Part shown: positions 11,080 through 24,570 of the stretch, one piece after another | Position numbering within the stretch: the first letter of the stretch is position 1 | How the letters are laid out: each line of letters begins with the position of its first letter | DNA from: Paraspadella gotoi | Lineage: Eukaryota; Chaetognatha | Reading direction: 5' to 3' | DNA: 64,000 bases | Assembly: GCA_051294375.1 (NCBI GenBank) | Contig: CM119263.1 | Span: forward strand, 4,759,737 to 4,823,736 | Made by a program: the position numbers and the translations under genes | Notes under the pieces: model-generated | What the model saw: only the letters and a program-made list of their open reading frames with translations | Told to the model about the DNA's origin: nothing | Databases searched by the model: none

Positions 11080-14000
11080 CTTCCTCTTTATGCGCATTCG
11101 ACGCCATTTTCACTTTCGACAGTTCCGTCCTTGCTGGTTCCGCTTCCTCCTCCTAGCCTCCTTATCACGCGGCCCCCTCTTCTGCCTGCGCTCCCGCCTC
11201 GTCGACGCTCCCGCCGCTCACCTCCGCTCTCTCTGCCCGCTTCTCCCCCCGCCATCTCCTTTTTCCCTTCGCGCCCGGCATTCTCCTGCCTGCGCCAGAT
11301 CTGCCTCCCCCTTTGGCCGCGCCTTCGGTCCTCCTCTCGTCCTTCGCCGGCATTCTCCTCCTCCCGGCCTCTTCTCGGGCGTCGCCCTTTGCTCCCTTCT
11401 CCTTCCCTCCCCCGGTTGCTTCTTCCCCCCCCGCTTCTCCTCCTCTGCCCACTTCGCCCCTTCTCCTCTCCCCGCTGCTGCTCCCGCCTTTTGCCCCTTC
11501 TCCTCCTCTCGCGCCCTCTCTGTTCCCCCCTGATCTCTCCCCCTTCTTGCTCGCATTAGGTGCCCCCGAGCTTGCCGAATCCATTAGAGAAAACAAATTC
11601 TGTAATTGTGGGAATTGGGGTTGTTTCTTCCGAAATTGTCGTCGGTTGTTGTGGTCGTCGTTGTTGTGGGTCTGCGTTGTTGTGGTCTCGTTGTTTGTTT
11701 GTTGTGGTCGTCGGTTGTTCGGTTGTCGTCTCCGTTTCCTCTGGTTTTGCCCTCAGGTGATGGAATGCGCAGTGGTAGCTAACAACTGGGTTTACGGGTT
11801 TTTCTTAGACGAGCGTTTCATTCCCTCCGTGTCTTTCTCTTTTTCCGGAAATCGATCTTCCTCAGGCCGTCTCATTTCGTAGCCTCTCTCTCTCTCTTCT
11901 CTCCACGTCTTCAACAAGTGCCGTCTCGGTCAGGGTTGAGTGGCTGGAAGCGTAGAGAGAGTAGGAGAGACGAGTGAGACGAGAGTGAGCAACAGAGAGG
12001 AAGAGAGAGAAGAAGGCGCAAAAACGACGGTGCTGGGGGAGGTTGGGCGGTGGGTGAGAATGAAGTGGTCGATTCCGTGTCGCACATCCCTCCGCCGAGG
12101 AGCTGATTATCCCGACTGTGTCCACGATCTCTCGACCTCAGGTCGACGTCGAACATCTCCGACGAGAGTCTACAGAAACACTCAAGATCAGAAAGAGCAA
12201 CTCGGCCGTCAACGCACAGACAAAACACAACCAGTCAGACTCAAGCGAATCAGAGAGCGTCACAGATATCTCTCCATCACACACATTGGACATCTCAGTA
12301 CGACGATGCGTCGGATCGACGCGAGGCGTGCAGTCGTTCTGTCCCGGGCGTCTGCCCTCCAGCGTAGGCCGCGGCCGGGGGTGGCTCTGGTCGACGAGGT
12401 CGCCAGCAAAGGCACATTCCCCTCCATGAACCGTCTCTACTCCAGCGCTCGTCTCCTCTATCGGCTCTTCGCATCCAGAAGCACCCTCTAACTCACTCGC
12501 CTCTCAAAGATCGAAGCCCGGCTCCGTACTGAAGCGTCCCGCAACAGTCAGGCGCCTCTCGAATACTCCGCATGTTCTTCACCCTCGCTCTCCGCCCCGC
12601 CCTCCTCCTTCACTCCCATCGTGGTCCTCGTCCTCTTCGGTCCCGTGGCCTGACCATGCAGAGATCGAAAACATCGGCAGTCATCTACGATCCGTGACTG
12701 CTCTATCGGATCAGCAGAGCACGAGGCATCGTCGTCTTGGTCAGTGGGGAGTGGTGGTGGTCGAGTCAATTGCACGTGGTGAGAGACGAGTACGAGAAAG
12801 AGAGAAGAGAGAGGGCGAAACTCGGAACCTATCGAGAGAGTCAACGAGAGGAGGAGACGACATGACAGTGGATCTCACGCCTAGAACGGGCCGCACTCGA
12901 GGTGTCGCGACTCTAGTGGGGGAGAATGGAGTGCGCCTCTACCAGGTTGCGTCTCTCACTCATCTTTCTCCTGTATCGCTCACCATCGTTGAAACGTGGA
13001 TAAGAGATTGAGAGAGAGTGCAGAGATGGGAGTTTGGACTTTTTCGCTCACAGGAATTTGGGTACTTGCCTTAGTGGAATTTTTCTAATGTTTAAAGGTT
13101 CTTTTTATACTAATGATATTTATCATCCTATCATGTATCAGTCTCCAATCATCTATCCCACAGAAAGACCACAATGGGTTGACAAGCTAAATTGATCAAT
13201 CCATTTTCCCTGCGTTACGACGTTTATATCACACTCCCTTCTTTAACTCTCCTTCTCCTACATTAGAGACTATAATTTACAGTATAGTTCATGGTCTCAT
13301 TCGCTTCTTTGTGTCCTCTTATCTATTTTTTTTTAGCCTTCTGCGTCAAGCCTTAGAAAGTTCAATCTCAATATCCAAGTCATTTCTGCACCACTGTTCA
13401 TCCAATGTGGTTGGCAGTGACATGTTATTGTTTATCGCCTTTGGTTTTCTTCTTCCCATCATCCGTGATATGACATGACGTGACATGACATGACGTGACG
13501 CCACAACTTATGACACTCACAGCTATACTAATTACTGCAATGGGTGAAAGGATGTTGCGTAAAGTCAATTAAATCAGGAGTAGATTCTTTGACCTCGAAG
13601 CCAAAAGCCCGTGTCGGCACATGTCTGCCCGGACACTTTTGGTCCATTTCCGTCTTTCCTCTCTGCCTCTTCTCGTCTCGTTCCCTCTCTGCTCTCTCTC
13701 GTCACCACTCACGCTGCGTCGCAAGCCGCTGCCACGTGCCGCTTCCTGAGTGCTGCCACCGCGCTGCCACCGTTTGGTTGCTTCTGCGGTGGCGGCCTGA
13801 AGATGCTTCCCCCGGGTCTACCGTACCAGCTTGTGCTCCTGCGCGGCCATGCTGCCGTATTGTCACGCGCGAAGGGGAGGGTTAACATTGGCTGCTGAAA
13901 CGATTCATTGCACGGACAAGTTATTAGGGATTGAATCGGGATTCGGCATTTTGGCGACGGCAAACTTGATGTCATGCGACTTTTAATCATAGAACTTTTT

Positions 14001-17000
14001 TTTTAAACTTTATTAATTTTTTAATTGGTCTGAATCTTTTAGTTTCGTTGAGTTTTATTGTATTAATAGGTGTATTCGTGATAGCTTTTAATTATATTTT
14101 AATCAATGTATTCGTCGTCATCATCTTCGTCGGTAATTTTTTCATCTACATTCGGTCACGGTCCGTCGTCGTCAATCGTCGTCGTCGCGACGTCGTCGTC
14201 GTCGCAACCGTTTTCATATCCGTACTGGAGTGGAACAGGGGCAAAAATTAAACGGAGGACTGAACCAACTCTCATTTGGACATCTCTCATGAGGTGGAGG
14301 AAAAAATTATCCGGAAACGCAAACAACCAATCGAATTCCCCTAAAGTTGATCGGACTTACAAATTCGGGTTTTTATATAACTCATTTCATAAACCGTTTT
14401 TTCGAGTGAAGATGGAAGAGAAACAGACACGACTCTAAACACATTGGGCCGAGAGGTAAAAAGAACTTCAAAAAGACGAACGACAGAGAGGAGAGTAGGA
14501 CAGAGAGACAGAGAAAGAGACAAGAGAGTGCCCGCCAGCACATTTCACGGAAAACCAGAACCCATTCCCAGCCAAAGTTTACCGAATTTTGTTTCTAATG
14601 GAATTCTCGGCAGCTCCGGCGGGCAACCTAAGTGCGAGCAGGAAGGGGGAGAAGATGAGGGGGAAAGAGAGGGGAGAGGAGGAGAAGGGGGCAAAGGGGG
14701 GCGAGGGGGAAGAGGAGAAGGGCGAGCGGACGGAGGAAGCGAGGAAGAGGGAGGAGAAGGGGAGAAGGGAAGGAGCAAAGGGTGGAAGAGGGGGAGGAGG
14801 AGAAAAAAATGGGCCCGAAGGAGAGAGGAGGAGAGAAGGGGCGCAATAAGGGCGGGCGCAGATGTTGGAAGGGAGGAGGAAGAAGGGGGCGAAAGAGGAG
14901 AAAAGAGGAAGGAGAGAGAGGGGTGAGGGAGGGAAGGGAGGCAGAGAGAGGCGGAGGTGAGAAGAAGGGCGAGGGAAGGTGAGAGAGAGGGGAAAGGAAA
15001 AGGAGGAGAGGGGTGGCGGTGAAGTTGAAGGGAGGAGATACCAAGGGAAGGGAGAGAGAGAGGAGAGAAACGGAGAGAAGAACCAGGAAAGGGCAGGGGA
15101 AAACAGAGGATAGAGAGACAAGAGCACGAGAGAGGAGAGAGAGAAAGGAGAAGTGAAGGGAATGGAGGGATCGAGAGAGAGGAGGAGAAGAGAGAGAGAA
15201 GAGCAAGTGAGGAAATATGAAGAGAAGGCATAATTCCAGGAACGCTACCTCATGAAAAATAGAATATATCAGTAGATGGGAATTCTTTATATATCTTGGA
15301 ACTCGGCGCAACGGTGGGAGATCGTTTTAAGTGCTGGGGGTCGCCGAGGGAGAGAATTCCGTGCGTCCAGAGGCGCCCCGGGCGGGAAATCGGGAAAACA
15401 AAGCCTTGAAATATGCGAAGTATGAATGGACTCATGAGGGCGGTGGAATGGCGTACACGGACGGAGGTCGCGGATAATAGCACCAGAGAACGGCTGCGGG
15501 TAACGAGGATGGGTGGGTCGTCTGTCGAGCAGAGAGATCCGAAGGGAAAGAGACCGATATGGGTTGGGGTTGTTGTTGTTGTTTAGTGTTGTTGGGGAAG
15601 AGGGGTAAGAGTGGGGGTGGTAGATAAGGGTCGGGTTCGATGTTGTGTGAAGAGCGGGGAGTTTGTGGTATTATGACATTCAGGAGAGGCCGGAAGGGCA
15701 TTTTTCGTCAGTCTTGTGATCAAGCTTAACTGTCTTTCACTGGTTGGAAGATGGGGTTGTGCTGGATAAGAGAAGTATAAGGAGGAAAGGGGTTGGCGTC
15801 GTCGTCTTCCGTCGTCGTTGGATCGTCGTCAGTTAGATCGTCGTCGGTACGTCTAGTCTCAGTCTTGGCTGGCCAATAGGTCGTGAAGAAGGTAATGAGA
15901 TGCTGAATTTGCTCTAAATGATATTCATGGATTTTGATGTTCTTGTCTTAATTAAATACCGTAGACGAGACTTATTCAAAAATACACGGCTTGAAAAAAC
16001 TTCATTTCTTATAAAATTGACGCTCTATGAGTGTTTCCAGTAGGGGATAGAGCTATAGAGAATGATTTAATAATATAGGCACGGAAGAGATTTAGATTGT
16101 AGTATTCAAAAAGTTTATTCGAACTGAAATCACCTGAAGTGAGGGCAGAGAGAGAGTTTTCTTCACAATCTTGTTGATAGTAGTTCCCATAAAGAGGAGG
16201 CCTCCGTTTTATTTTTTTTTTTGCTGACTTTTGTTTTCATCAGACAAACCTTGGAATGAAACTCTTCTCTCTCCGCTCAATCCTCTCAATTTCTCCTCAT
16301 CATCTTTTCTTGCCACTCTTTTGTTCCATTCACTTCATACTTCTATCTCTCTACTAAGCAAAATATCATCTCATCAATTCTCTTTACTTCGTGATCTTAT
16401 GTGGGTTACTCGTCCAAACCCCCCAAACAGTCATTTTTTCGAGCTCTAACGCTTGTATTTTCATTAAGTCCGCAGCCTAATGTGTTTTTTTATTTTCGGA
16501 ATCAAAAGTTTTTTTACTTTTAAAATTTTTTTTTTTTCATATTGATTATGATGAATTTTTAATAAAATATATATAAATTAAGCTTATGGGAATCTTCTGT
16601 TAATAATGGTTGTTGTAGTTTTCATTGAATTTCAACCAAAATAATCAAACGAAAAATATTTAAAATTATTTCATATCCGATATCCCATTTTCTTTAAAAA
16701 GTAGTATGCAATTTTTCCTATTTCCTGATAGAATTTTACAAATTTCTCGAACAACCTCGTTGTTAAAGGCCTGAATTTTGATTAAATATATTGGTTAGAA
16801 TTATATGTAAAGAATTATCCAGCGTTCAGATACTTCCATTCTTACTCAAGATTCAACCGCGATTAACAATTCCGAATTTTTTAATTCCATTTTCAAATCC
16901 AGAGGCGAGCGCGAAAATAAGTCAGAGGTAAGGATGGACGAGATGAGTCAAATGAGATAAAGGGCTGCGAAAGTAAGGCAACCTTGAATGGCGAAAGGGT

Positions 17001-17757
17001 GAGGAAAGACGCTCTCTCTCTCAAGAGGTGTTTGACATTTGAGAGCGTTGATTGCGAATTTTCAAGTTTCCGTTCCAAATTCTCATAAACATCAATTTGC
17101 TTCGTCAGGAGGATGGAAAAGTCGTCATGGTCAGAAAAATGGCAAAGGATTGAAGAGATGGCGGCAACTTCGGTCTCCTCGGGTCAGATTGTATGCATTC
17201 GAAACTCTTCTTGTCCAGTTCTCGTCTCTTCGTCGTAATACTAGGTTGGTCCAGTCATAGTCCTGCTCTTCATCGATTCGCAGCGATGTCTGAGCGAAGT
17301 CAGCAGCGCTTCTCTGCCATTGTTCTGATCATCACTGACTCTCTACGTAAATTTCTTCTCTCTCAATATCGTGCTCTAGTAGCTTAAGGTAATCATTGTA
17401 AAGCTCACGCAAATCGTCAAGAAACCTCCTCTTCCTCAGAGAATCTGAATTCTTCAGTTATTGAGAACAATAAAGAGACAGGAGAAAATGTATGAAATGA
17501 AAAGCGTAGATCATTCGCTCCTTTCTACCGAGAGAGAAAATGAAAATGGCTGTATAATCAATATACATCTATGCATGACTTAGACCTCGAGGACGGCGTT
17601 ATCTTGCACTCGCCAGATACCCTTAGTGTTCCTATCTTTCTCTCACATTCTGTCGCCAGTCAGCAAAAATAATCTGGCATCAATGAGCAAAGTCGGTTCT
17701 ACAATCAAAATCATTCTTCGCTTTTGATTTTCAAATTTTGACAATTTTAGTTTTTTA
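11080..17757. repeat. Read-derived duplicate of 30600-34680
   Basis: It continues directly from the previous block with no gap. Ordered landmarks shared with 30600-34680 include ACATTTTCACTTTC-type sequence, TCCATTAGA-AACAAATTC, GTTTGGACTTTTTCGCTCAC, GGGTTGACAAGCTA, AGGAGTAGATTCTTTGACCT, GTGGGAGATCGTTTTAA, AAAGGCCTGAATTTTGATTA and CAAATTTTGACAATTTTAG. Segments 11880-13010 and 15480-16700 have no clean partner; they correspond to GA repeats or N gaps in the scaffold copy. Confidence 0.83.
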
Positions 17758-18320
17758 GCCTTTCTCTTCTTCTTTATGTTCTCCTTCTCATTCTGTTTTT
17801 CTCATCATTCATGTTTTTTTTTCATTTAATCGGCTTTTTTAAGCGAGATTTGAATGGGGAATTTTTTAAGATGGGGCGGCGGGTCGTCGGCGGCAGGCAT
17901 CAGCGGCGTGGACTAAGGGGGCTAGTGGCGTAGTGGAGGGCAGGAGTTAGGGTGATGGTGGCGCACCGAGCGACGAAAGAAAGAATGTAGGATATCAACA
18001 CAAACGGGACCCTTTCTGCGATGGGAGATGAAAAATTAAATTCGGTTTAACCAAAAAATATAGGAAAGAAGAAAAAAATTATGTAAGATATAAATTGCGG
18101 TTTATATTTGATCTCTCAGTCCGGGATGTGCAGTCTATCTGGTTGATGATCTCTATTTTGTGTTGTTGATTGAATAGACGTTAATGAAAGACTCTAAAAA
18201 GGTCCAGGAGTTAGAATTGTTGTTTAGCAGAGCTCTAACATTTTTTTTGGGGGGTCGGATTCGGTGGCTCTCGCTGGGACTTCTTCAGAAATTAAAAAAT
18301 AAAAAAAAAAATAGAGGAGA
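17757..18320. repeat. Inverted noisy copy of 18346-18850, forming a palindrome around a 25-N gap
   Basis: Read backwards, this segment matches 18346-18850: GATGGGGCGGCG against CGCCGCCCCATC, AACGGGACCC against GGGTCCGTT, GGTCCAGGAGTTAGAA against TTCTAACTCCTGGACC, and GGGGGGTCGGATTCGGTGGC against GCCACCGAATCCGACCCCCC. The gap at 18321-18345 is the centre. This is the pattern of a long read that passes a hairpin adapter and returns along the other strand. Confidence 0.88.
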
Positions 18321-18345
18321 NNNNNNNNNNNNNNNNNNNNNNNNN

Positions 18346-19680
18346 AGGAGAGCCACCGAATCCGACCCCCCCAAAAAAAATTGTAGAGCTCTGTAACAAA
18401 TTCTAACTCCTGGACCTTTTAGTAGTCTTTCATTAAGTTATTCAATACAACAACACAAAAATAGAGATTCATCAACAGATAGACTGACATCCGGACGAGA
18501 GATCAAATATAAACCGCAATTTTATCATTAAATTTTTTTTTCTTCTTCTATTTTTTGGTTAAACCGATTTTAACTTTTCATCTCCCATCGAGAAAAGGGT
18601 CCGTTTGTGTGAATACTAATTCTTTCTTTCGTCGCTCGGTGCGCCACCATCACCCTAACTCCTTCCCGCTGCCACGTACGCCACTAGCGCCGCCTTAGTC
18701 GCCGCCGCTGCTGCTGCCGCCGACGACGCCGCCCCATCTTTAAAAAATTCCCCGATCAAATCTCGTAAAAAAGATTAAATGAAAAAAAAACATTGAGATG
18801 AGAGAAAAAAGAAAGAGAGAAAGAGAAAGAGAGAGAGAGGGAGAGAGAGAGAGGGAGAGAGAGAGAGAGAGTGAGAGAAAGAAAACATGGGCGGGAGCAA
18901 AAGGCGGAAGAGGGAGTGAAAAGCATCATCGGAAAAGGAGCGAAGATCACGCCTTCTTTCAAATTCCTTCTTTTTTTTCAAAAGAAGAAATTTAGGAAAG
19001 AGGTNNNNNNNNNNNNNNNNNNNNNNNNNNNNNNNNNNNNNNNNNNNNNNNNNNNNNNNNNNNNNNNNNNNNNNNNNNNNNNNNNNNNNNNNNNNNNNNN
19101 NNNNNNNNNNNNNNNNNNNNNNNNNNNNNNNNNNNNNNNNNNNNNNNNNNNNNNNNNNNNNNNNNNNNNNNNNNNNNNNNNNNNNNNNNNNNNNNNNNNN
19201 NNNNNNNNNNNNNNNNNNNNNNNNNNNNNNNNNNNNNNNNNNNNNNNNNNNNNNNNNNNNNNNNNNNNNNNNNNNNNNNNNNNNNNNNNNNNNNNNNNNN
19301 NNNNNNNNNNNNNNNNNNNNNTTGTAAATATTTTATATTGTGGAATCAATGAAAACTACAACATTTAAGAATTCAATAATTTAATAATTTAAAACACATA
19401 ACAATATGAAAAAAAAATTTAAAGTAATTTTGATCAATAAAAAAACATAGGCGGAAAGGAAAAAGTTGAAATGATTTGGGGGTGAGACAAAAAGAAAAAG
19501 AGAATGAGAGAGANNNNNNNNNNNNNNNNNNNNNNNNNNNNNNNNNNNNNNNNNNNNNNNNNNNNNNNNNNNNNNNNNNNNNNNNNNNNNNNNNNNNNNN
19601 NNNNNNNNNNNNNNNNNNNNNNNNNNNNNNNNNNNNNNNNNNNNNNNNNNNNNNNNNNNNNNNNNNNNNNNNNNNNNNNN

Positions 19681-19715
<35 letters not shown>

Positions 19716-20087
19716 ATCAAGTTGTGATCGTGCGTCGGAGGCCTCCTCCTTTTATGGTGGACATGATTCCAGATTGTGAAGAAACTCTCTCTCTCTCACT
19801 CTATCTCTCTTTCTATCTATCTCTCTCTCTCTCTCTATCTCTGGAAACTTGGGAGAGAAGAGAAAGACAAACAAAATTCCATGAATATCATGAGAAGAAT
19901 AGAATTGGCAGCCAAGACTGAGATAGACGACGACGACGATAACGACGACGATAACGACGACGAAGACGACGACGCCAACTCCCTTCCCTTAATTCTTTAT
20001 CAGACAACAAACAGTGAAAGACAGTTAAGCTTGAAAAGACTGACGAAAAATGCCTCGGATTCTGAGCATAATACCAAAACAAAAACG

Positions 20088-20130
<43 letters not shown>

Positions 20131-20245
20131 CGACGACGTTGAAGACGACGACGACGTAACCGACTTGTTGCGGACCGTCACCGCTGGCATTTTTTCGTTG
20201 CCATTCGCCGCTTGACAGTTGCCACTTCTCTTTATGCCATTCGGA
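18346..20245. repeat. Scaffold copy of the 9232-11070 block
   Basis: Cleaner copy with two N gaps. It contains (GA)n at 18820-18870 and 19681-19711, (GAC)n at 19927-19975 and (ACA)n at 20089-20129. No coding exon was seen. It ends at CTTTATGCCATTCG, where the island 20246-30600 begins. Confidence 0.75.
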
Positions 20246-20558
20246 TGGGGCTAGTATATTTTAGATTCGTTTATTTCGTATGGATGCAGACAATGAACCA
20301 CTGAAAGTAACACACAAATTTAAACGCACTGAAGTTATAGAAATTTGAATGCAAGAGCACATATAGAAACTAGGCTTGAAACAAAGTGGTTTGAAAGACC
20401 GTGAAATCTGAGAGTGAGCACAAGTTTGAATGACAAATGTGATTAATCTTGTGAAACAAGCAGGGGGGAGGAAATTCCAAGAAAGAAATTATGTGATCGT
20501 TTCTGCACCCAAACATGCACCCCATCTCTTTCCTGTGAAGCCTCGCATGCAACGAAAG

Positions 20559-20955
20559 TTAACACCCCAGACAAGATGATTTGACGCCAAAAGAGAACGG
20601 ACATCGAAAATTCCGGGGCCGCATGAACGCAACGGGGGGAGCGAGCAATAAGCAGGGCATCATCAGGAGACGCAAAGCCCGGCTTGCCAGCGAAAAAAAT
20701 TCGTCGAGAGACAAACGCAGATCGAGACTCGCCCAGTGATCGTGGCGCTTACGGGATGCCGGAGACACGGGCGGGGAGTTCTGGAGCGCCTCCATCAATA
20801 TTCTTTTTCGCGAGGCAACTGAGTTGGCTGGGGTTCAAAGGAGAATGCCAAGGAGCCCCGTCAGCGTAAACTTCAATGGGGTCGTCAAGCGGGAGCCGAA
20901 ACTCACTGGGGGATAAAAACGTCGTTGAATCTGCAGAGGTTAGACAACTTAGCAA
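20559..20955 (-). pseudogene. Open but interrupted protein-like segment, unknown
   Basis: The minus strand reads LPLDDPIEVYADGAPWHSPL and later LPARVSGIP, hits a stop, then continues in the same frame with AFVSRRIFFAGKPGF and ASPDDALLIARSP. Composition looks protein-like and is about 55% GC. I-E-V-Y-x-D-G recalls the start of retroelement RNase H domains, but the next residues do not fit that fold, so no family is assigned. It could be a decayed mobile-element gene or a chance frame. Confidence 0.2.
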
Positions 20956-21049
20956 GTTATCGGCCTAATACTTAACGAGCCACAGGGCGAAGAGAGCAGA
21001 CCGTGCGGACCGACCTCTCTAATTGTATTAAGTGTCCGTGTACGTACAG

Positions 21050-21590
21050 GGGGGAGGTGTTAAGAGAGGTCTGGCACGCGTGAAATAATGGCGTCGTAAC
21101 GTAAACATAGGAGTCCTACGTCGTTCTTTAGAAATCGAAGGAAGACTTTTTCAATGGAGATTTTTCGTTAAAATCTGAACTACCGCAAAATAATGTCAAT
21201 TTTCGCTTCTCTGGGAAAATATTCAAGTGTAAATTAAGATGTAAAACACTCTTGATTTCCGATCTCTTGTTTGCATCTGTATTAGGGCTCCTGCTATAAC
21301 TTTTTTTCTCTTCCTTATTCTTTTGGTTTATTGACAAATAAACCATCATTTTTGAACAACACCGGGAATTTTCATACCCATACAGATTCAAACTGTGACT
21401 TGTTCGTCCGATTCTCCACGCGCATGAAACGGAATGATTTTCAGAAACGACAATTAGGTTGTAATAGTATAATCCAAATACACATGGGATCTTTTCTACT
21501 TCAATATAATGTCAACGCATTTTAAGCATATGTATAGTGATTTTACAATAAACTTATTCAATTCAGCTGAATCCGAATAGCCACTATGGG
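21050..21590 (+). mobile_element. Possible LTR-like segment: purine tract followed by TG
   Basis: A tract AGGGGGGAGG is followed at 21057 by TGTTAAGAGAGGTCTGG, like the polypurine tract and 3' LTR start of Ty3/Gypsy elements. An AATAAA lies at about 21548. No second LTR, primer-binding site or CA end was found, so this is only a suggestion. Confidence 0.15.
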
Positions 21591-22551
21591 AGAGGGGCTG
21601 GCGTGGAAGGGGCGCGCGGCGTCGATCAGGGCGTGGCTTCAAAATTTCTCGCTTCTTCTTCACATTCTCTTTATTTGGTTATTTAGATACTCACTGAACT
21701 ACGATCATCGGGAAATGAATTAGTCCATTTCGGCGGTAGAAAATTATCTTATTTTAAACGTAAAGTAAAGAGCCGACGCTGACACTGATCGGAATTCTAA
21801 GAGTTTTTGCAACCGGGAGTTCAGATTCGGCTGGGCGGAAAATCTTTTATGAGCGCGGAAAACTTACCAAAGAAGGGGTCAATTTTTCCGAAGATTTGGT
21901 TAATATTTTCTATATTTATGGTAGGATTTTTTTGATAAACTTATATTTAACACCAATACACTTTTAGCCCATCATTCTAGGCCAGCGTGTGGCCCAGCCT
22001 ATATTAGTCCGGAGAAATATATTAAAACAAAAGCGCGTCTGGCTTGTATCAGTCAGCCAAGCTTAGTGGCCTGCTATAAACAAATGATCTTTGCTTAGCG
22101 TTTCGGGGTCAAGGATTGCAGTATTAAAGGTTGATACTGAGTTTAGAGGCGCGCGAGCGACTTCAAACGCATGCGGCAGAAGAATTAACAATACTTTTCA
22201 ACACTCCCCGGAGAAATGCCTACTAAGTAATAGTTAATTTGACATGAAAGCTATGAGAAATATGTTTGTTATGTTTAGTTAACTGTTACTGAAGTTTTTA
22301 ACTCTAACACTACCATCCACCGTTAATCAACCATGGGCGTTCTGGAGTCAGGGAAAATTCCTAGTGCTGAGGCTAATGAACAATACTAAATAGTTATAAA
22401 TACATTTATTATAAGCAAATACGGGACAATAACGAGATGCGGTGGTTACTGGTATTAGTCTTTAGTACGAGTTTCGTGAAAGGTTAATCCGAAGATCGAG
22501 TGCACTCGTAATGAGCACGCCAGCTTTTCATTCGAGGCGCTGATCTCGTCA

Positions 22552-22765
22552 TCAGTCCCTTGTGAGCACAAAACGGCGGCCGATATCGACGCCGGAAAAT
22601 ACCGAACGGGCCTCCGCGCGGCGGCTTTCGTCGATGACTCCTATTCGGGCTAGGGTCGGCGGCCTCTCTTCCTGCCTTTTGCTTAACTTAAATACAGTTT
22701 CGATTGTCCGCCCCGGCGAACCCCATTCGTCGGCGGCGGCAAATCCTAAGTAGTATGGTAATAAT
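22552..22765 (-). CDS. Open GC-rich segment, unknown (no start codon)
   Basis: On the minus strand about 70 codons are open, including GFAAADEWGSPGRTIETVFK, LSKRQEERPPTLARI and GVIDESRRAEARSVF, ending at a stop at 22552-22554. Residue use looks protein-like. The plus strand is also open over the same stretch, which weakens the case. It may be a remnant of a mobile element in the island. No family is recognised. Confidence 0.2.
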
Positions 22766-24570
22766 TCTCGTAAACATAATTATTTAGTAAAAAGACTGAG
22801 GAGCTATTAGTTTAATTAAATGTTAATCAATTAGAACGATAAGGAGCTAGCTGTATGAACAGCGATTTTATGAAGGCAATATATAATAAGATATATGGTT
22901 AGTATTAACTGTATGTTAAGTTTGAGAAAGTCATTAGTATATGGTAAGAATGTATAGGATAAAGTATGTAGTGGAAGTGACAGTTAAGGACACGTATTGT
23001 CACGATCGGAGATATGTAGACGGGAGATTCCTAAAGAGAACAGGTAATAAGGATTTAGAGCTAGATCAAAGTCACACAGAAGTAATAGCAGTATGATAAG
23101 GAGGATTGTCTGCCTAAGCATGTTTCTAAAAAACTTATTAGAATATCAAAAAGTAATCGTCGAGAAAATTGATCGCGAACATGTTTACAAAGAGGCAAAC
23201 AGCGAGTGAAAGAAAGGCGAGTCGTGCGAGAATGACAGAATGTCGAGCTCATAGATGTACAACAGAATAAAAAACAAAATAATTAAGAAAAAAGAAGCTA
23301 AAAAAGAAAAAAAATCAAAACGCGTGATACTTTTCCACAAACTGACTTTCGCGACCAATTTGCGGCCGAGAACCCATTCAACTGTAGACCTTGCGTGTGC
23401 ATTATCGATCGTTTCTTCCGTCGAGTCGTCTTCGTCGACGCCGGATTATCGGGTTCCACCTCAACGTAATTCTTGGCGCTCTGCGTGAAAGAAAATCTTT
23501 TAGTCCTGACCGTACGCGCGTGTTTGACTCTATATTTTCCGGTCGACCTTTGTTCGATATTCTCTAGAAGCGCACAGGGATAGGTGAATATTGCCTAATG
23601 GGACCGAACGGTGCGACGAGCGGGCGCCGGCGCGGCGAGCCAGGTCCTCCTTGATTTCTTAAACACACGGAGGCGTCGGCCGGGGAAGGTTTGACAGACA
23701 CACCGGAGAAGACGGGGCACGGAGTCGGCCGTGGCCGATCGGGCAACGCACACGCACACGAAAGGAAACGACGGCGGGGGTCGTAAGACGCTCGATGAAC
23801 CCGGGCGACGGCGCGGAAAGTGGGCGGAGTTGGGCGACCACACGAGTTCGAGGAAGAGGAACAGGCGGAGAGAGAGATTATGAGGAGGGACGGAGGGGAC
23901 GGGAGACGGCGAGCGGACGAGTATCAGGGAGGAGGGAGACGAGATCGTAGTGTCGGGTAGGAGAGCCGGAGAGGAGGACGGGAGGGAGCGGGTATGTGCA
24001 GGACGCGAGAGAGAGGAGACGAGTTTCGAGGCGGAGTGGCCACGTCACGAGGGTTGAGAGGGAGGGAGGCGGGAAGAGACGGCAGAAGGAAAGTTCAAAG
24101 GAGGCTCGGGGAGGGAGGGTTGTACGCGGACGACGGAAGGATGGGATGGCGGAGCGTGAACGAAGCGACGATATCCCCGAGTGGCGAGCGGACACCGCCA
24201 GAGGAAACGCGAATTTTGGAGCACCCACGTGACAGCGAAAGAACTAGCGGCGACCATGAAGGCCGAATGGACGTGGGTCGTCGAATCGATCGTCGTCTTT
24301 CGGCAGTGAGTGCATTGTTTGGTAGTTGCTTGAAAGCGGGCCAGTATATTGGGAAAGTGGGCGAAGTCGAGAGATGAAATCGCTATTACGACGAACGAAT
24401 TGAGAGGAGGGTCGCTCGCTTTGTGAAGCGAAGAAAATCATAGGAGAAGCGGAGGTGAGTAGCCGCGAGGTAGTGAGGACGGCGTGAAAGTAAGGGCGGA
24501 GCGAGAGTGGAATGGAAAGAACGATTTTGAATGAAAAGGAGAAGCGAAATGAAAAGCACATGAGAGTGGA

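Noticed and set aside
14444-15311. Long Gly/Glu/Arg and Pro/Leu/Ser frames on both strands
   Set aside because: They come from a G/A-rich tract open in several frames at once and lie in read-derived duplicate sequence.
23994-24377. YADD-like motif (G-L-Y-A-D-D-G) suggesting reverse transcriptase
   Set aside because: Residues around it are Arg/Gly/Glu-rich and lack the neighbouring blocks of the RT palm; other frames are equally open.
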